In this document: positions 1 to 8,414 of the stretch, piece after piece
How positions within the stretch are numbered: position 1 is the stretch's first letter
Layout: every line of letters begins with the position of its first letter
Assembly: GCA_029553165.1 (NCBI GenBank)
Contig: JAKPCT010000177.1
Location: 1-57,468, forward strand
From: Bacillota bacterium
GTDB lineage: Bacteria; Bacillota; UBA4882; UBA8346
Direction: 5' to 3'
Length of the DNA stretch: 57,468 nt
Program-made: the position numbers and the translations under genes
The notes under the pieces: generated by a model
Database searches by the model: none
What the model was told of the DNA's origin: nothing
What the model saw: only the letters and a program-made list of their open reading frames with translations

Positions 1-25
1 TTAGCTGTATAATTTTATCTGGCAT
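1..25 (-). CDS. 5' end of a leftward gene cut by the window edge
   Basis: Eight codons (MPDKIIQL) are open from an ATG at 25 down to the window edge. An AAAGGAGG ribosome site ends about 9 bases upstream of the ATG, and a good promoter lies at 66-94. Product unknown; too little is visible to assign a family. Confidence 0.55.
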
Positions 26-65
26 GGTTCGTAACCTCCTTTGGTGATTTTTGTGTGGTAACTTA

Positions 66-94
66 ATTCTACCAAACGGTTACGTCCATGTCAT
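66..94 (-). promoter_or_regulatory. sigma-A-type promoter for the leftward gene at the edge
   Basis: On the minus strand a -35 ATGACA (89-94) and a -10 TAGAAT (66-71) are separated by exactly 17 bases. The promoter reads toward the ATG at 25. Confidence 0.55.
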
Positions 95-444
95 TTTATT
101 GGACTTTTATGATTTTGCGAAACTTATTGTACCTTATCTATACAATTAATTACGAAAGAATTTACAGAAAAACAGAGTTTTGTATCAACATCCGGTTCGG
201 AAGAATCATTAGTACTCTTTAAACAGTTCTTTAAAGCAATTATAACCGGATTTAAAAAATAAAAAGCTATTACGTTGGCAATAAGGCTTATAAAAAAGTT
301 AATTGCTGAAGCAGATTAATCACTATGGGAGTTAATTTTTTGAAAGAGTACGATTTAAAATTACTCAACCCCAAATGAAGGTGTTTTAATCTGGCAGATC
401 GGCGAAGTGATCATTACAAGTAATTCTAACATTCTTTTATTATA
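95..444. other. AT-rich intergenic stretch, no feature seen
   Basis: No reading frame with a ribosome site, no clear hairpin and no RNA gene was recognised in this stretch. It may contain decayed sequence, but no homology is visible to me. Confidence 0.4.
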
Positions 445-485
445 GATTTCATATTTTCTTCACATTTAGTTGCTATACTAAACAT

Positions 486-560
486 GAAAATAAGTTTAAG
501 TTTGACCTCTTTTTAATATATTACCCAACCCCATTCCTGCATATTTAGCAGGTTTTTTTT
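486..560 (+). ncRNA. candidate small RNA, copy A
   Basis: An extended -10 (TGCTATACT, 471-479) predicts a start near 486. The intrinsic terminator has stem CCTGC (536-540), a 7-base loop, GCAGG (548-552) and a T-run to about 560. The transcript would be about 70-75 nt. It carries a pyrimidine stretch GACCTCTTTTT and the element CCAACCCCAT, which resemble the C-rich single-stranded motifs Gram-positive sRNAs use to pair with ribosome sites. No convincing -35 is present. A 10-codon ORF begins at the predicted start (ATG 484) without a ribosome site and is not kept in copy B. Confidence 0.45.
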
Positions 561-725
561 TACTTTTTTTTTTCAAAAAACAGCAATAAAATAAACAAAA
601 AACCGTATCGAATGTAACATCTTAGTATTGTAAAAGTTTTGGACAGCATCTGATTTCGAAAAATCATTAGATAGAACTCTTTTGGATTTCATATTTTCTT
701 CACATTTAGTTGCTATACTAAACAT

Positions 726-800
726 GAAAATAAGTTTAGTTTGACCTCCTTTACTTAATATATATTCCAACCCCATTTCCTGCATTTAGCAGGTTTTTTT
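726..800 (+). ncRNA. candidate small RNA, copy B
   Basis: This is the second copy of the unit, with extended -10 TGCTATACT (711-719). The terminator is CCTGC (779-783), loop ATTTA, GCAGG (789-793) and a T-run to 800. It contains GACCTCCTTTAC, of which CCTCCTTT is the exact complement of an AAAGGAGG ribosome site, and the shared CCAACCCCAT. The promoter and terminator are better conserved than the middle, as expected for paralogous regulatory RNAs. Confidence 0.45.
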
Positions 801-869
801 ATTATTTTTCAGTCACTAATTGTAACTCCCAATTATTTATTATCATAGAATGAACTATTAATGATTATC

Positions 870-898
870 TTGACTACCGGTTGAAGAAATGTTATTAT
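870..898 (+). promoter_or_regulatory. cysK promoter
   Basis: A -35 TTGACT (870-875) and a -10 TATTAT (893-898) are separated by 17 bases, giving a start near 905 and a leader of about 50 bases. No riboswitch was recognised in that leader. Confidence 0.65.
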
Positions 899-956
899 AA
901 AATTAAATCCTACTATTGCGCTTGGTTTATAAGGAAATTGAAGGAGGTTTAAATTA

Positions 957-1889
957 ATGTCTAAAATTGCTAATAATTTAACTGATCTAATCGGCAACAC
1001 CCCGTTACTAAAACTAACTAATTATATTACTGCCAATCAACTTAAGGCGGATGTCATTGCCAAACTGGAATATTTCAATCCCGGAGGAAGTGTCAAAGAT
1101 CGCATCGGATATGCTATGATTGTTGATGCCGAAAAAAACGGACGAATTAATAAAGATACTGTTATTATTGAACCCACCAGTGGCAACACCGGTATTGCTT
1201 TGGCATTTGTCGCCGCAGCCCGGGGTTATAAGTTGATCTTAACAATGCCCGAAACAATGAGTATTGAGCGCAGAAACTTATTAAAAGCACTGGGTGCTGA
1301 ATTGGTTTTAACCCCCGGCCCCGAAGGAATGAAAGGCGCTATCAAAAAGGCCGAAGAGTTATTGGCCGAAATCCCAAACTCGTTTATGCCACAACAATTT
1401 AAGAATCCTGCCAACCCGGAAATTCACCGTAAAACAACCGCCGAAGAGATTTGGCGTGACACCGACGGAAAGGTTGATATTTTTGTTGGTGGGGTAGGAA
1501 CTGGCGGGACAATCACCGGAGTTGGAGAAATCTTAAAACAAAAAAATCCAAACATCAAAATAATCGCTGTCGAACCATTTGATTCACCGGTTTTATCAGG
1601 TGGCAACCCCGGACCGCATAAAATCCAAGGAATTGGCGCCGGCTTTGTACCTGACATTCTTAATCGCAACATCATTGATGAAATCTTCAAAGTAAAAAAT
1701 GAAGAAGCATTTGAAACTTCAAAACAATTAGCAAGACACGAAGGACTGATTGTCGGTATCTCTTCAGGTGCGGCAACCTTTGCAGCCACTCAAATCGCCA
1801 AACGTCCCGAAAATGCAGGAAAAGTAATTGTCGCACTACTCCCCGATACCGGAGAAAGATATTTATCAACTACTTTATATCAAGACTAA
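957..1889 (+). CDS. cysK: cysteine synthase A (O-acetylserine sulfhydrylase)
   Basis: Cytosolic PLP enzyme making cysteine from O-acetylserine and sulfide. The 310 residues match the usual family length. The N-terminal [10 protein letters not shown] is followed by NPGGSVKDR with the PLP lysine at K47, the TSGNTG substrate loop at 74-79, the GVGTGG phosphate-binding glycines and GISSGAA near the C-terminus. A GAAGGAGG site precedes the ATG. It is monocistronic, with its own promoter and terminator, and converges on the siroheme/sulfate block. It would be one user of the sulfide made there, alongside the homocysteine branch. CysM-type variants cannot be fully excluded, but the motifs fit CysK. 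Confidence 0.95.
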   Translation: MSKIANNLTDLIGNTPLLKLTNYITANQLKADVIAKLEYFNPGGSVKDRIGYAMIVDAEKNGRINKDTVIIEPTSGNTGIALAFVAAARGYKLILTMPETMSIERRNLLKALGAELVLTPGPEGMKGAIKKAEELLAEIPNSFMPQQFKNPANPEIHRKTTAEEIWRDTDGKVDIFVGGVGTGGTITGVGEILKQKNPNIKIIAVEPFDSPVLSGGNPGPHKIQGIGAGFVPDILNRNIIDEIFKVKNEEAFETSKQLARHEGLIVGISSGAATFAATQIAKRPENAGKVIVALLPDTGERYLSTTLYQD

Positions 1890-1907
1890 ACTAATAATAA
1901 TTGTATT

Positions 1908-1940
1908 GGCTGTTGCAAATCGACTTTGCGACAGCCTTTT
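1908..1940 (+). terminator. cysK intrinsic terminator
   Basis: A 12-bp stem with one G-T pair (GGCTGTTGCAAA against TTTGCGACAGCC) and a 5-base loop is followed by TTTTAATTTT. It lies between the convergent cysK and hemL ends. Confidence 0.8.
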
Positions 1941-1944
1941 AATT

Positions 1945-3219
1945 TTAAAAACATTCCACAAAAATCTGTTCCCAAACTGATAATGTCCGTTCAATCTCTT
2001 CTTCACCAAATGCAGTTGAAAGAAAGACCGTTTCATATGGTGATGGCGGCAGCAGAATCCCGCTTGCTAAAGAACACTCAAAAAACAATTTATATCTGTC
2101 AAGCTCCAATGACTGAAGTGATTCAAAATTAGTTACTTTTTGATCAGTAAAGAAAATCCCAGTTAGTGAGCCTAATCCTGTTATTTGGAGCGGAATCTTG
2201 GTCTTATTGGCAATTTGCTTCAAACCATCCCGAAGCTTAGCACCTAAATATTCCAGCCGTTCATAAACCGAATTATTTAAGTCTTTTAAAATCCGGATCC
2301 CCGCAGTCACCGCAATCGGATTACCTGACAAAGTACCGGCCTGATAAACTGGTCCCAGTGGAGATAATCTTTCCATAATCTCTTTTCTACCCCCAAAAGC
2401 ACCAATCGGAAATCCGCCACCGATAATCTTCCCTAAACAAGTCAAGTCCGGCATCACCCCATAATACTCCTGCGCGCCACCCTGGGCTACCCGAAATCCA
2501 GTGATCACTTCATCAAAGATTAATAATGCCCCAGATTGAGTAGTGATTCTTCTCAAACCTTCCAAGAAGCCTTCCTGAGGTAAGATTAGCCCCATATTGG
2601 CAGCGACCGGTTCGACAATAATTGCTGCGATTTCCGTACCACATTCGTTAAAAATAGCTTCAACCAGATTTAAATCGTTATACGGAAGAACAATCGTATC
2701 TTGAGCTACTCCCGGGGTAACTCCGGCACTGTCCGGTTTTCCATGAGTAACGGCACCCGATCCGGCAGCTACAAGTAACTCATTGCTATGACCGTGATAA
2801 CAACCGGAAAACTTGATAATTTTATTACGACCGGTAAATCCCCTGGCGAGCCTTAAGGCGCTCATGGTGGCTTCCGTCCCGGAATTAACCAGTCGGACCA
2901 TCTCCAATGATGGTACTTTTGCAACTAAGAGCTCTGCTAACTCAACCTCTAACGCTGTGGCCAATCCATAACTGGTCCCTCGATGCAATTGGCTTTGGAC
3001 GGCATCAATAATCGGTTGATAACCATGTCCAAAGATTAGGGCACCCCAAGAACCAATATAGTCAATGTAGCTTTTGTCACGATGGTCAACAAGGTAAGCC
3101 CCTGAAGCCTCTTTAATAAACAATGGTTCCAACGCCACATTTTTAAAAGAACGGACCGGACTGTTAACACCTCCGGGGATCACTTTTTGCGAGCGTTCCC
3201 AGAGTAAATCAATTGCCAT
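1945..3219 (-). CDS. hemL: glutamate-1-semialdehyde 2,1-aminomutase
   Basis: PLP enzyme of the C5 pathway converting glutamate-1-semialdehyde to 5-aminolevulinate. I take the ATG at 3219 (424 residues), which overlaps the hemB stop as TGATG and has GGAGG 8 bases upstream; a TTG five codons earlier is in frame but lacks a ribosome site. The PLP lysine is K264 in LGKIIGGGFPIGAFGG, and the NSGTEA and FDEVITGFR motifs are present. It is the last gene of the tetrapyrrole run sirC-hemA-hemC-cobA/hemD-hemB-hemL and is probably translationally coupled to hemB. Confidence 0.95.
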   Translation of the reverse strand: MAIDLLWERSQKVIPGGVNSPVRSFKNVALEPLFIKEASGAYLVDHRDKSYIDYIGSWGALIFGHGYQPIIDAVQSQLHRGTSYGLATALEVELAELLVAKVPSLEMVRLVNSGTEATMSALRLARGFTGRNKIIKFSGCYHGHSNELLVAAGSGAVTHGKPDSAGVTPGVAQDTIVLPYNDLNLVEAIFNECGTEIAAIIVEPVAANMGLILPQEGFLEGLRRITTQSGALLIFDEVITGFRVAQGGAQEYYGVMPDLTCLGKIIGGGFPIGAFGGRKEIMERLSPLGPVYQAGTLSGNPIAVTAGIRILKDLNNSVYERLEYLGAKLRDGLKQIANKTKIPLQITGLGSLTGIFFTDQKVTNFESLQSLELDRYKLFFECSLASGILLPPSPYETVFLSTAFGEEEIERTLSVWEQIFVECF

Positions 3220-4193
3220 CACTGATTCCTCCAATTATATAGATCCTTAGCGTGGTAAGTAATGATCAAATCGGCACCGGCCCGTTTAAACCCGGTCATT
3301 ATTTCGCAAACAACCTGTTCTTCATTGATCCAGCCATTAATAGCAGCCGCTTTAACCATCGCATATTCGCCGCTAACATTATAAACCGCCAATGGCAGCT
3401 TAAATTGATCCCGGGCTTCACGTAAAATATCTAAATAAGGTAATCCCGGTTTAACCATGATTATATCGGCACCTTCATTCACATCTGCAGCCATCTCCCG
3501 CAACGCTTCGCGACGGTTTGCCGGTGGCAGCTGATAACTACGGCGATCTCCAAATTGAGGTGTTGAATCAGCTGCTTCGCGAAACGGACCATAAAAAGAC
3601 GAAGCAAATTTGGCAGCATAAGAGAGGATCAAGCGGTCCGCAAACCCGCCCTGATCTAACTCCGTCCGGATTTTGGCCACCCGGCCGTCCATCATATCCG
3701 AAGGCGCAATTATATCTGAACCCGCTTCTGCCTGAGCTAACGCAATCCGGCCTAAGAGCTCCAGTGTTTGGTCATTATCAACCTTCCCATCACCAGTGAC
3801 GATTCCGCAATGGCCATGGGTCGTATAAGAACAGAGACAGAGATCAGTAATTATCACCAATTCAGGAAATTGGGATTTGATCTGGCGGCAAGCCTGTTGG
3901 ATGATCCCCTCCTTACTCCAGGCAGCCGTCCCCTGGAGATCCTTGACACTGGGAACTCCAAATAATAAAATACCGCCTATTTCCTGATAAAACGGCTGTT
4001 CTAACTCTTTTAACAAACAATCGATCGAGTAACGGTAAATTCCCGGTAATGAGGGGATCGTCTCCTTGATGCCCGTCCCTTCAACTACAAAGAATGGCAT
4101 AATTAAATCTTTATAATTCCAGTCATTCTCCTGAAACAGTTCCCGAATTGACTGAGTTTGACGGATTCTTCGCAGTCTGGTATTCAAAGACAC
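3219..4193 (-). CDS. hemB: delta-aminolevulinic acid dehydratase (porphobilinogen synthase)
   Basis: Condenses two 5-aminolevulinate molecules to porphobilinogen. The 324 residues are typical. The catalytic zinc site is the cysteine triad C119, C121 and C129 in DLCLCSYTTHGHCG. The two active-site lysines are K195 (SYAAK) and K248 (MVKPGLPYLD). It is therefore the Zn-dependent type rather than the Mg type with Asp replacements. The stop codon shares a base with the hemL start (TGATG). Confidence 0.95.
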   Translation of the reverse strand: MSLNTRLRRIRQTQSIRELFQENDWNYKDLIMPFFVVEGTGIKETIPSLPGIYRYSIDCLLKELEQPFYQEIGGILLFGVPSVKDLQGTAAWSKEGIIQQACRQIKSQFPELVIITDLCLCSYTTHGHCGIVTGDGKVDNDQTLELLGRIALAQAEAGSDIIAPSDMMDGRVAKIRTELDQGGFADRLILSYAAKFASSFYGPFREAADSTPQFGDRRSYQLPPANRREALREMAADVNEGADIIMVKPGLPYLDILREARDQFKLPLAVYNVSGEYAMVKAAAINGWINEEQVVCEIMTGFKRAGADLIITYHAKDLYNWRNQ

Positions 4194-4232
4194 ATTAATC
4201 CCACCTTTATGAATTGCTAGCCTATTTTAATT

Positions 4233-5726
4233 TCAACGATCCCGTTTCAATCTCTCTGCAATGGCTTGTAATAATTCTTCTACCGAATGCCGTTGCGGGA
4301 TCAGCGCAACCTGATAGCCGTTCGCTTCAAGGACCGATGCCGTCTCCCTTCCCAGACAAGCATATTTGGTATCTTTGGCAGGAACAAGCTGATACATTTG
4401 ATGTAATGATAAATAATTTTTTACCGCCGAAGGAGCTGTGAACACCACCCAATCAAAGGACTGATCAAAAACTTTCCGAATAACACCTTCCGAATAATGA
4501 CGGCAATCTTGCTGATAAAGAACAAATTGGCGAAAATCGATCTGCATCGCTGTCAACCCATCCGTCAAATAGGGTAACGTCTGTTGCGCCTGGCACAACG
4601 CAATCTTGTCTCCCGGTTCTAATATTTCAACTAATTGCGTTAATAATCCTTTACTGTTACCCTCTTTCGCGATCAACTCGGGGATCCGCCCTCTAGCATG
4701 CAGTTCTGCCGCCGTTCTCTCTCCCACTACTGCTATTTTAACCGACTCAAGATCACGCCAATCTCTCCCCGACCTTATTAAAGCATCACTGAAAACAGCA
4801 ACCGCATTCCGACTGGTAAGGATCACCCAATGGTAATTAATAATCTCCGCGATCATCTCCTCTAAATAAGCTGGTCCATTGGGATGAATACTAAATAACG
4901 GAAGCTTCACCACTTCCGCTCCTAACAATTCGAAGTCATCCAAATAACGCTGGTCGTCAATTTGTTCCGGCCGCGTCCAGAGGATTCGTCTCCCTGATAG
5001 CGGAAGATTACTACACCAAGCCAGTGTTTGCTCTAATGCAACAGCCTCCCCTACCACCATTAGAGCCGGGGTGGCTAGCTGTCTCTGATTCACCAGCAAT
5101 TCAATATTTGCTAATGTCCCAGTAACAACCCGTTGGTTCACAGTAGTACCCTTAGATATTACCGCCACCGGTGTAGTATCCGGATAGCCTTCACCAATTA
5201 ATTTCACAGTTACTTCCCTGATTTTCTGCAACGACATCAAAATCACCTGGGTATACTGCCCCTCATTAACTGTGGAATCAGCATGATGCCCCGTCCGGAT
5301 CGTCATTCCATGGGCAACCTGGCGATGGGTGACCGGTATTCCGGCATAAGCCGGTACACTCAGCGCCGAAGAAATTCCCGGCACAATAAGATAAGGAATC
5401 CCCGCAGCCACTAAAGCTTCTGTTTCTTCGCCACCACGTCCAAATAGAAAAACATCGCCACCCTTCAATCGGACAACAAACTTACCCTCGCGCGCTTTGG
5501 CAATCAACAATTGATTGATCGTTTCCTGGCTGCAGGAATGTTTACCACATTGTTTCCCAACATCAATCAATTCACACTCAGGACGAGTCGCTAACAATAA
5601 TTGTACCGGAACCAGGTTGTCATACAGGACAACCTCAGCCCGCTTCAAGTACTTTAAACCCAACTCAGAGATTAATCCCGGATTACCTGGTCCGGCGCCA
5701 ATCAAACAAACATAACCTGATAACAT
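4233..5726 (-). CDS. cobA-hemD: fused uroporphyrinogen-III C-methyltransferase / uroporphyrinogen-III synthase
   Basis: Two enzymes in one chain of about 497 residues. The N-terminal CobA/SUMT domain (about 1-245) has VCLIGAGPGNPGLI, VRLKGGDVFLFGRGGEE and VPGISSA for SAM and substrate binding, and makes precorrin-2 by methylating C2 and C7. The C-terminal HemD domain (about 255-497) cyclises hydroxymethylbilane to uroporphyrinogen III. I take ATG 5726, with a weak GTGGGA ribosome site, over an in-frame TTG at 5744. CobA-HemD fusions are common in Clostridia. With no hemE or later heme genes nearby, the product is expected to go to siroheme. Confidence 0.93.
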   Translation of the reverse strand: MLSGYVCLIGAGPGNPGLISELGLKYLKRAEVVLYDNLVPVQLLLATRPECELIDVGKQCGKHSCSQETINQLLIAKAREGKFVVRLKGGDVFLFGRGGEETEALVAAGIPYLIVPGISSALSVPAYAGIPVTHRQVAHGMTIRTGHHADSTVNEGQYTQVILMSLQKIREVTVKLIGEGYPDTTPVAVISKGTTVNQRVVTGTLANIELLVNQRQLATPALMVVGEAVALEQTLAWCSNLPLSGRRILWTRPEQIDDQRYLDDFELLGAEVVKLPLFSIHPNGPAYLEEMIAEIINYHWVILTSRNAVAVFSDALIRSGRDWRDLESVKIAVVGERTAAELHARGRIPELIAKEGNSKGLLTQLVEILEPGDKIALCQAQQTLPYLTDGLTAMQIDFRQFVLYQQDCRHYSEGVIRKVFDQSFDWVVFTAPSAVKNYLSLHQMYQLVPAKDTKYACLGRETASVLEANGYQVALIPQRHSVEELLQAIAERLKRDR

Positions 5727-5771
5727 CGTTATTCCCACTTTCAAACCGTTCGCTAATGACTTTTTAGAAAA

Positions 5772-6668
5772 TTATTTTAAGAGTTCGGTGGCTAATTTCG
5801 AACCCAATTTTACCGCTTCACCCACATTAGATATTGGAGCTACCAACTGTTTCACAACAAGATTCGCTTCATTCTCCCCAAAAAGGCCTCTCATCTCCAT
5901 CAAACCGTCATCCCATTTTGCATATGCTCCATAAGCCGAGCGACAATTCCCACCCATCCGTTCCAAAAAAGCCCGTTCTGCCCGAACTTCGTAAGCAGTA
6001 ACGCGATCAGTGATCTGCGCTAACATTGCCACTAACGCTGTATTCTCTTCAGAGACCTCGACACCAATAACCCCTTGACCGGGTGCCGGAATGACCTCAG
6101 CCAAACTGAAAATCTGGGTAATACAATGCTCAAGATTTAACCGGCGAATCCCTGCTAACGCTAAAATAGTGGCATCATACTGCCCATCAAGCACCTTCTG
6201 GATCCGCGTCTCCACATTACCCCGAATCGGAGCATATTCCAAATCCGGTCTGATCTGTTTTAGTTGTACCAACCGCCGGATACTGCTTGTTCCAAAGCGC
6301 GCTCCCGCCGGAAGCTGACCGAAGGTAACACCTTCTCTGGTGATTAAAACTTCACGGGGGTCTTCCCGTTTTAAAAAGCCTCCTAAAACCAACCCCGGAG
6401 GCAACTTGCCGGGTAAGTCTTTAATGCTATGAACTGCAAGATCAATCTCTTGATTCAGTAATGCATTTTCAATCTCACTGCAAAAAACACCTTTACCCTG
6501 ATTATCCAATAAATTTAACTCGGGTAAGCGATCCCCGAGCGTTTTGATGATTTTTATTTCAAACTGCAGTTCGGAAAATGCTGTAAGTAAAGCTTCCTGA
6601 ACTCGCTCTGCCTGCCAGAGCGCCAGCTTACTTCCCCTGGTCCCGATTCGTAACTTATCACGCATCAT
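5772..6668 (-). CDS. hemC: hydroxymethylbilane synthase (porphobilinogen deaminase)
   Basis: Polymerises four porphobilinogens into hydroxymethylbilane. The frame extends to 6743, but the N-terminal family motif LRIGTRGSKLALWQAE starts just after two ATGs at 6668 and 6665 with a GGGG ribosome element, giving about 298 residues, the normal size. The dipyrromethane cofactor cysteine is C242, but its context is GGNCRSAYGAYA rather than the usual GG(G)C-x-x-P-x-G-x-Y: the proline is missing and Asn precedes Cys. It lies 40 bases downstream of the hemA stop in the same run. Confidence 0.92.
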   Translation of the reverse strand: MMRDKLRIGTRGSKLALWQAERVQEALLTAFSELQFEIKIIKTLGDRLPELNLLDNQGKGVFCSEIENALLNQEIDLAVHSIKDLPGKLPPGLVLGGFLKREDPREVLITREGVTFGQLPAGARFGTSSIRRLVQLKQIRPDLEYAPIRGNVETRIQKVLDGQYDATILALAGIRRLNLEHCITQIFSLAEVIPAPGQGVIGVEVSEENTALVAMLAQITDRVTAYEVRAERAFLERMGGNCRSAYGAYAKWDDGLMEMRGLFGENEANLVVKQLVAPISNVGEAVKLGSKLATELLK

Positions 6669-6708
6669 CTTACCCCAAAAATAAGCTTCCTCGACAAAAC
6701 GATGAAGC

Positions 6709-7722
6709 TTATCCCACCAATACTTGTTTATTTTGATCCTCAATCAAAATGGTTGACTTTTGCTGCATTCGTCCCAGTGCTTCAATACAAAGTGTTTTAG
6801 CCAGTGCAACCGCTTCATTCTTACAACCAGTATTAACAGCAGCAATCGCACCGAAATGATCTAAATCCCAGAAGTGATCACAGGCCAGACGCAGCTGCGG
6901 GTCAATATTGCGGGGAAAGGAGAGGTCGATCAGTACCTTTCCTCTTAACAACTCTGCGTTTTCCCACTTCACTAAATAGTGTGGCGCTGTGGTTGCGGTA
7001 ACGATTACCGAATGTGAAGCCAGTAACTCATTCAGATGTTGATAACCCAAAACAGTTCTTACTCCAGGCAACATCGGTTGTGGTCTAAACGTTGAGTCTG
7101 CTTTCTGCGTACGGGTTAAAATTGTCGTTGCCACGTGATGATTCAAAAAAGCTTGCGCCATCTTCTGAGCAATTAAACCATTCCCTAAAATTAAAACCGG
7201 ACCGTCTTTAAACTCTTTTAACTCCCGTTTTAGCTCACGGATCACTAAAGTATATAACGAAGCGCTATAACCGCCGATCTTCGTTTTCGCGCGAATGTGA
7301 CGCGCCTGAGAAACTATGGTTCGAAAAAGATTACAGATGGTACTTGGGGTAGCTTCGTTATTCCTACGCAGCTGCCAAGCGCTTTTAATCTGACCGAGAA
7401 TCTCTGTTTCACCGATAATCATCGATCGCAGGCCCACAGCAAGTTCGAGGAGGTGCAACAGCGCTTCAGCTCCCTGATAATGATAGGCATCCTCCGGCAG
7501 ACTGCCACCAAATATCTCCGGTAAGACAGCTTCAATATTAACTGTAGAAGTATAATACAACTCCGTCCGGTTACAAGTCGAAAGAATAATAAAGTCATCG
7601 TTACCCAAATATTGCTGGTAAATCTCCTCAACCTTTTTTGTGGTAAGGTGAGTTCGCGCTCGCAGCTCCGGATCGGCGCAAGTATAATCCAAACCAACAA
7701 CCTGTAATTCAGGAACTTTCAT
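6709..7722 (-). CDS. hemA: glutamyl-tRNA reductase, short form
   Basis: NADPH-dependent first step of the C5 pathway, Glu-tRNA(Glu) to glutamate-1-semialdehyde. The catalytic C50 lies in LSTCNRTELY, followed by GLRSMIIGETEILGQIK and the nucleotide-binding LILGNGLIAQKMAQ. The 337 residues fall well short of the usual 400-450: the chain stops soon after the NADPH domain, so most of the C-terminal dimerisation domain is absent. The start overlaps the sirC end by 14 bases, with GGGAG upstream. The catalytic parts look intact, so I do not call it a pseudogene. Confidence 0.92.
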   Translation of the reverse strand: MKVPELQVVGLDYTCADPELRARTHLTTKKVEEIYQQYLGNDDFIILSTCNRTELYYTSTVNIEAVLPEIFGGSLPEDAYHYQGAEALLHLLELAVGLRSMIIGETEILGQIKSAWQLRRNNEATPSTICNLFRTIVSQARHIRAKTKIGGYSASLYTLVIRELKRELKEFKDGPVLILGNGLIAQKMAQAFLNHHVATTILTRTQKADSTFRPQPMLPGVRTVLGYQHLNELLASHSVIVTATTAPHYLVKWENAELLRGKVLIDLSFPRNIDPQLRLACDHFWDLDHFGAIAAVNTGCKNEAVALAKTLCIEALGRMQQKSTILIEDQNKQVLVG

Positions 7723-8335
7723 GGTTAAGCCACTCCCTTAGCTCAGCTTCATCCCAAGCCATTAAAAGCTCGATATCTATTTTCAATAATTTTCTTAATA
7801 ACAAACGCCGGTGGTGCGAATCGGACACATTTGATTTTATATAATCGCGAAAACTGCTTAATTTGCTTAAATAGAAACGATAATCATTACCGTAATTTAA
7901 AGCAAACTGCCGTTTAATCTGCTTCGCTAACGCCGGATAAGCCCCTTGCGTCGAGATCCCGACTGTCAAAAGGCCGGAACGGTAAATCGCCGGAAAGATA
8001 AAATTGGAACCTTCAACGTCATCCACTGTATTATAAAAGAGATTTAATCGTTGCGCCCACCAGATCACCCGCTGATTAACTTTACGGTCATTGGTCGCCG
8101 CAATCACCATCTTTTTAAAAAGAAGATCAATTGGAGTAAACTTTCTGGGAAGATAACTGATTAGCTCTTGTTTGACTAATCGCTCCAGGCCTGAAACCAA
8201 TTGGTCAGCAACAACAGTAACTCTTACCCCAAAACGCAATAAAACCAGTACTTTTTTCTGAGCAACCTTGCCCCCGCCAACTACCAGGCAATTCATCGCT
8301 GTCGTTTTTAACATGATTGGCAAAAATTCTGACAT
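7709..8335 (-). CDS. precorrin-2 dehydrogenase (SirC/Met8-like siroheme synthase domain)
   Basis: NAD-dependent oxidation of precorrin-2 to sirohydrochlorin. The 208 residues start with a Rossmann motif CLVVGGGKVAQKKV. FNTVDD-type sequence (YNTVDDVEGSNFIFPA) and VGISTQGAYPALAKQIK match the CysG N-terminal/Met8 family. Whether it also inserts iron, as Met8p does, cannot be told from sequence; no separate SirB or CbiX chelatase is visible. It is the first gene of the tetrapyrrole run, and its presence marks the run as a siroheme pathway. Confidence 0.9.
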   Translation of the reverse strand: MSEFLPIMLKTTAMNCLVVGGGKVAQKKVLVLLRFGVRVTVVADQLVSGLERLVKQELISYLPRKFTPIDLLFKKMVIAATNDRKVNQRVIWWAQRLNLFYNTVDDVEGSNFIFPAIYRSGLLTVGISTQGAYPALAKQIKRQFALNYGNDYRFYLSKLSSFRDYIKSNVSDSHHRRLLLRKLLKIDIELLMAWDEAELREWLNHESS

Positions 8336-8414
8336 TGTTTCTCCATTGTCTCCAAATAACTTCGTTCAAATCCGAAATTTACTAAGCAATAGTGTATCAT
8401 AAATGACATTGTTA
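8336..8414 (-). other. 79-base gap between cysN and sirC
   Basis: This is the largest break in the lower part of the sulfur block. A possible -10 (TATGAT/TACACT) is present but has no matching -35, and no terminator hairpin is seen. The tetrapyrrole genes may be read through from cysN or have a weak promoter of their own. Confidence 0.35.

Larger units (their letters stand above)
445..800 (+). repeat. tandem duplication of a ~110-bp promoter-to-terminator unit
   Basis: Two copies start 240 bases apart (445 and 685). The first 54 bases (445-498 and 685-738) are identical. The remainder is similar with small indels, and each copy ends in the same CCTGC/GCAGG hairpin followed by a T-run. Each copy holds an extended -10 and a terminator, so the duplicated unit looks like a whole small transcription unit. 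Confidence 0.8.

Noticed and set aside
484..516. Ten-codon ORF at the predicted start of the first small RNA
   Set aside because: No ribosome site, and the second copy ends after six codons with a different tail, so it is not conserved as a peptide.
1424..1789. Antisense reading frame of 121 codons inside cysK
   Set aside because: A shadow of the cysK codon pattern, with no ribosome site and no recognisable motifs.
6709..7722. hemA as a pseudogene
   Set aside because: It is short, but the catalytic and NADPH motifs are intact, the frame is unbroken and its neighbours form a complete pathway.
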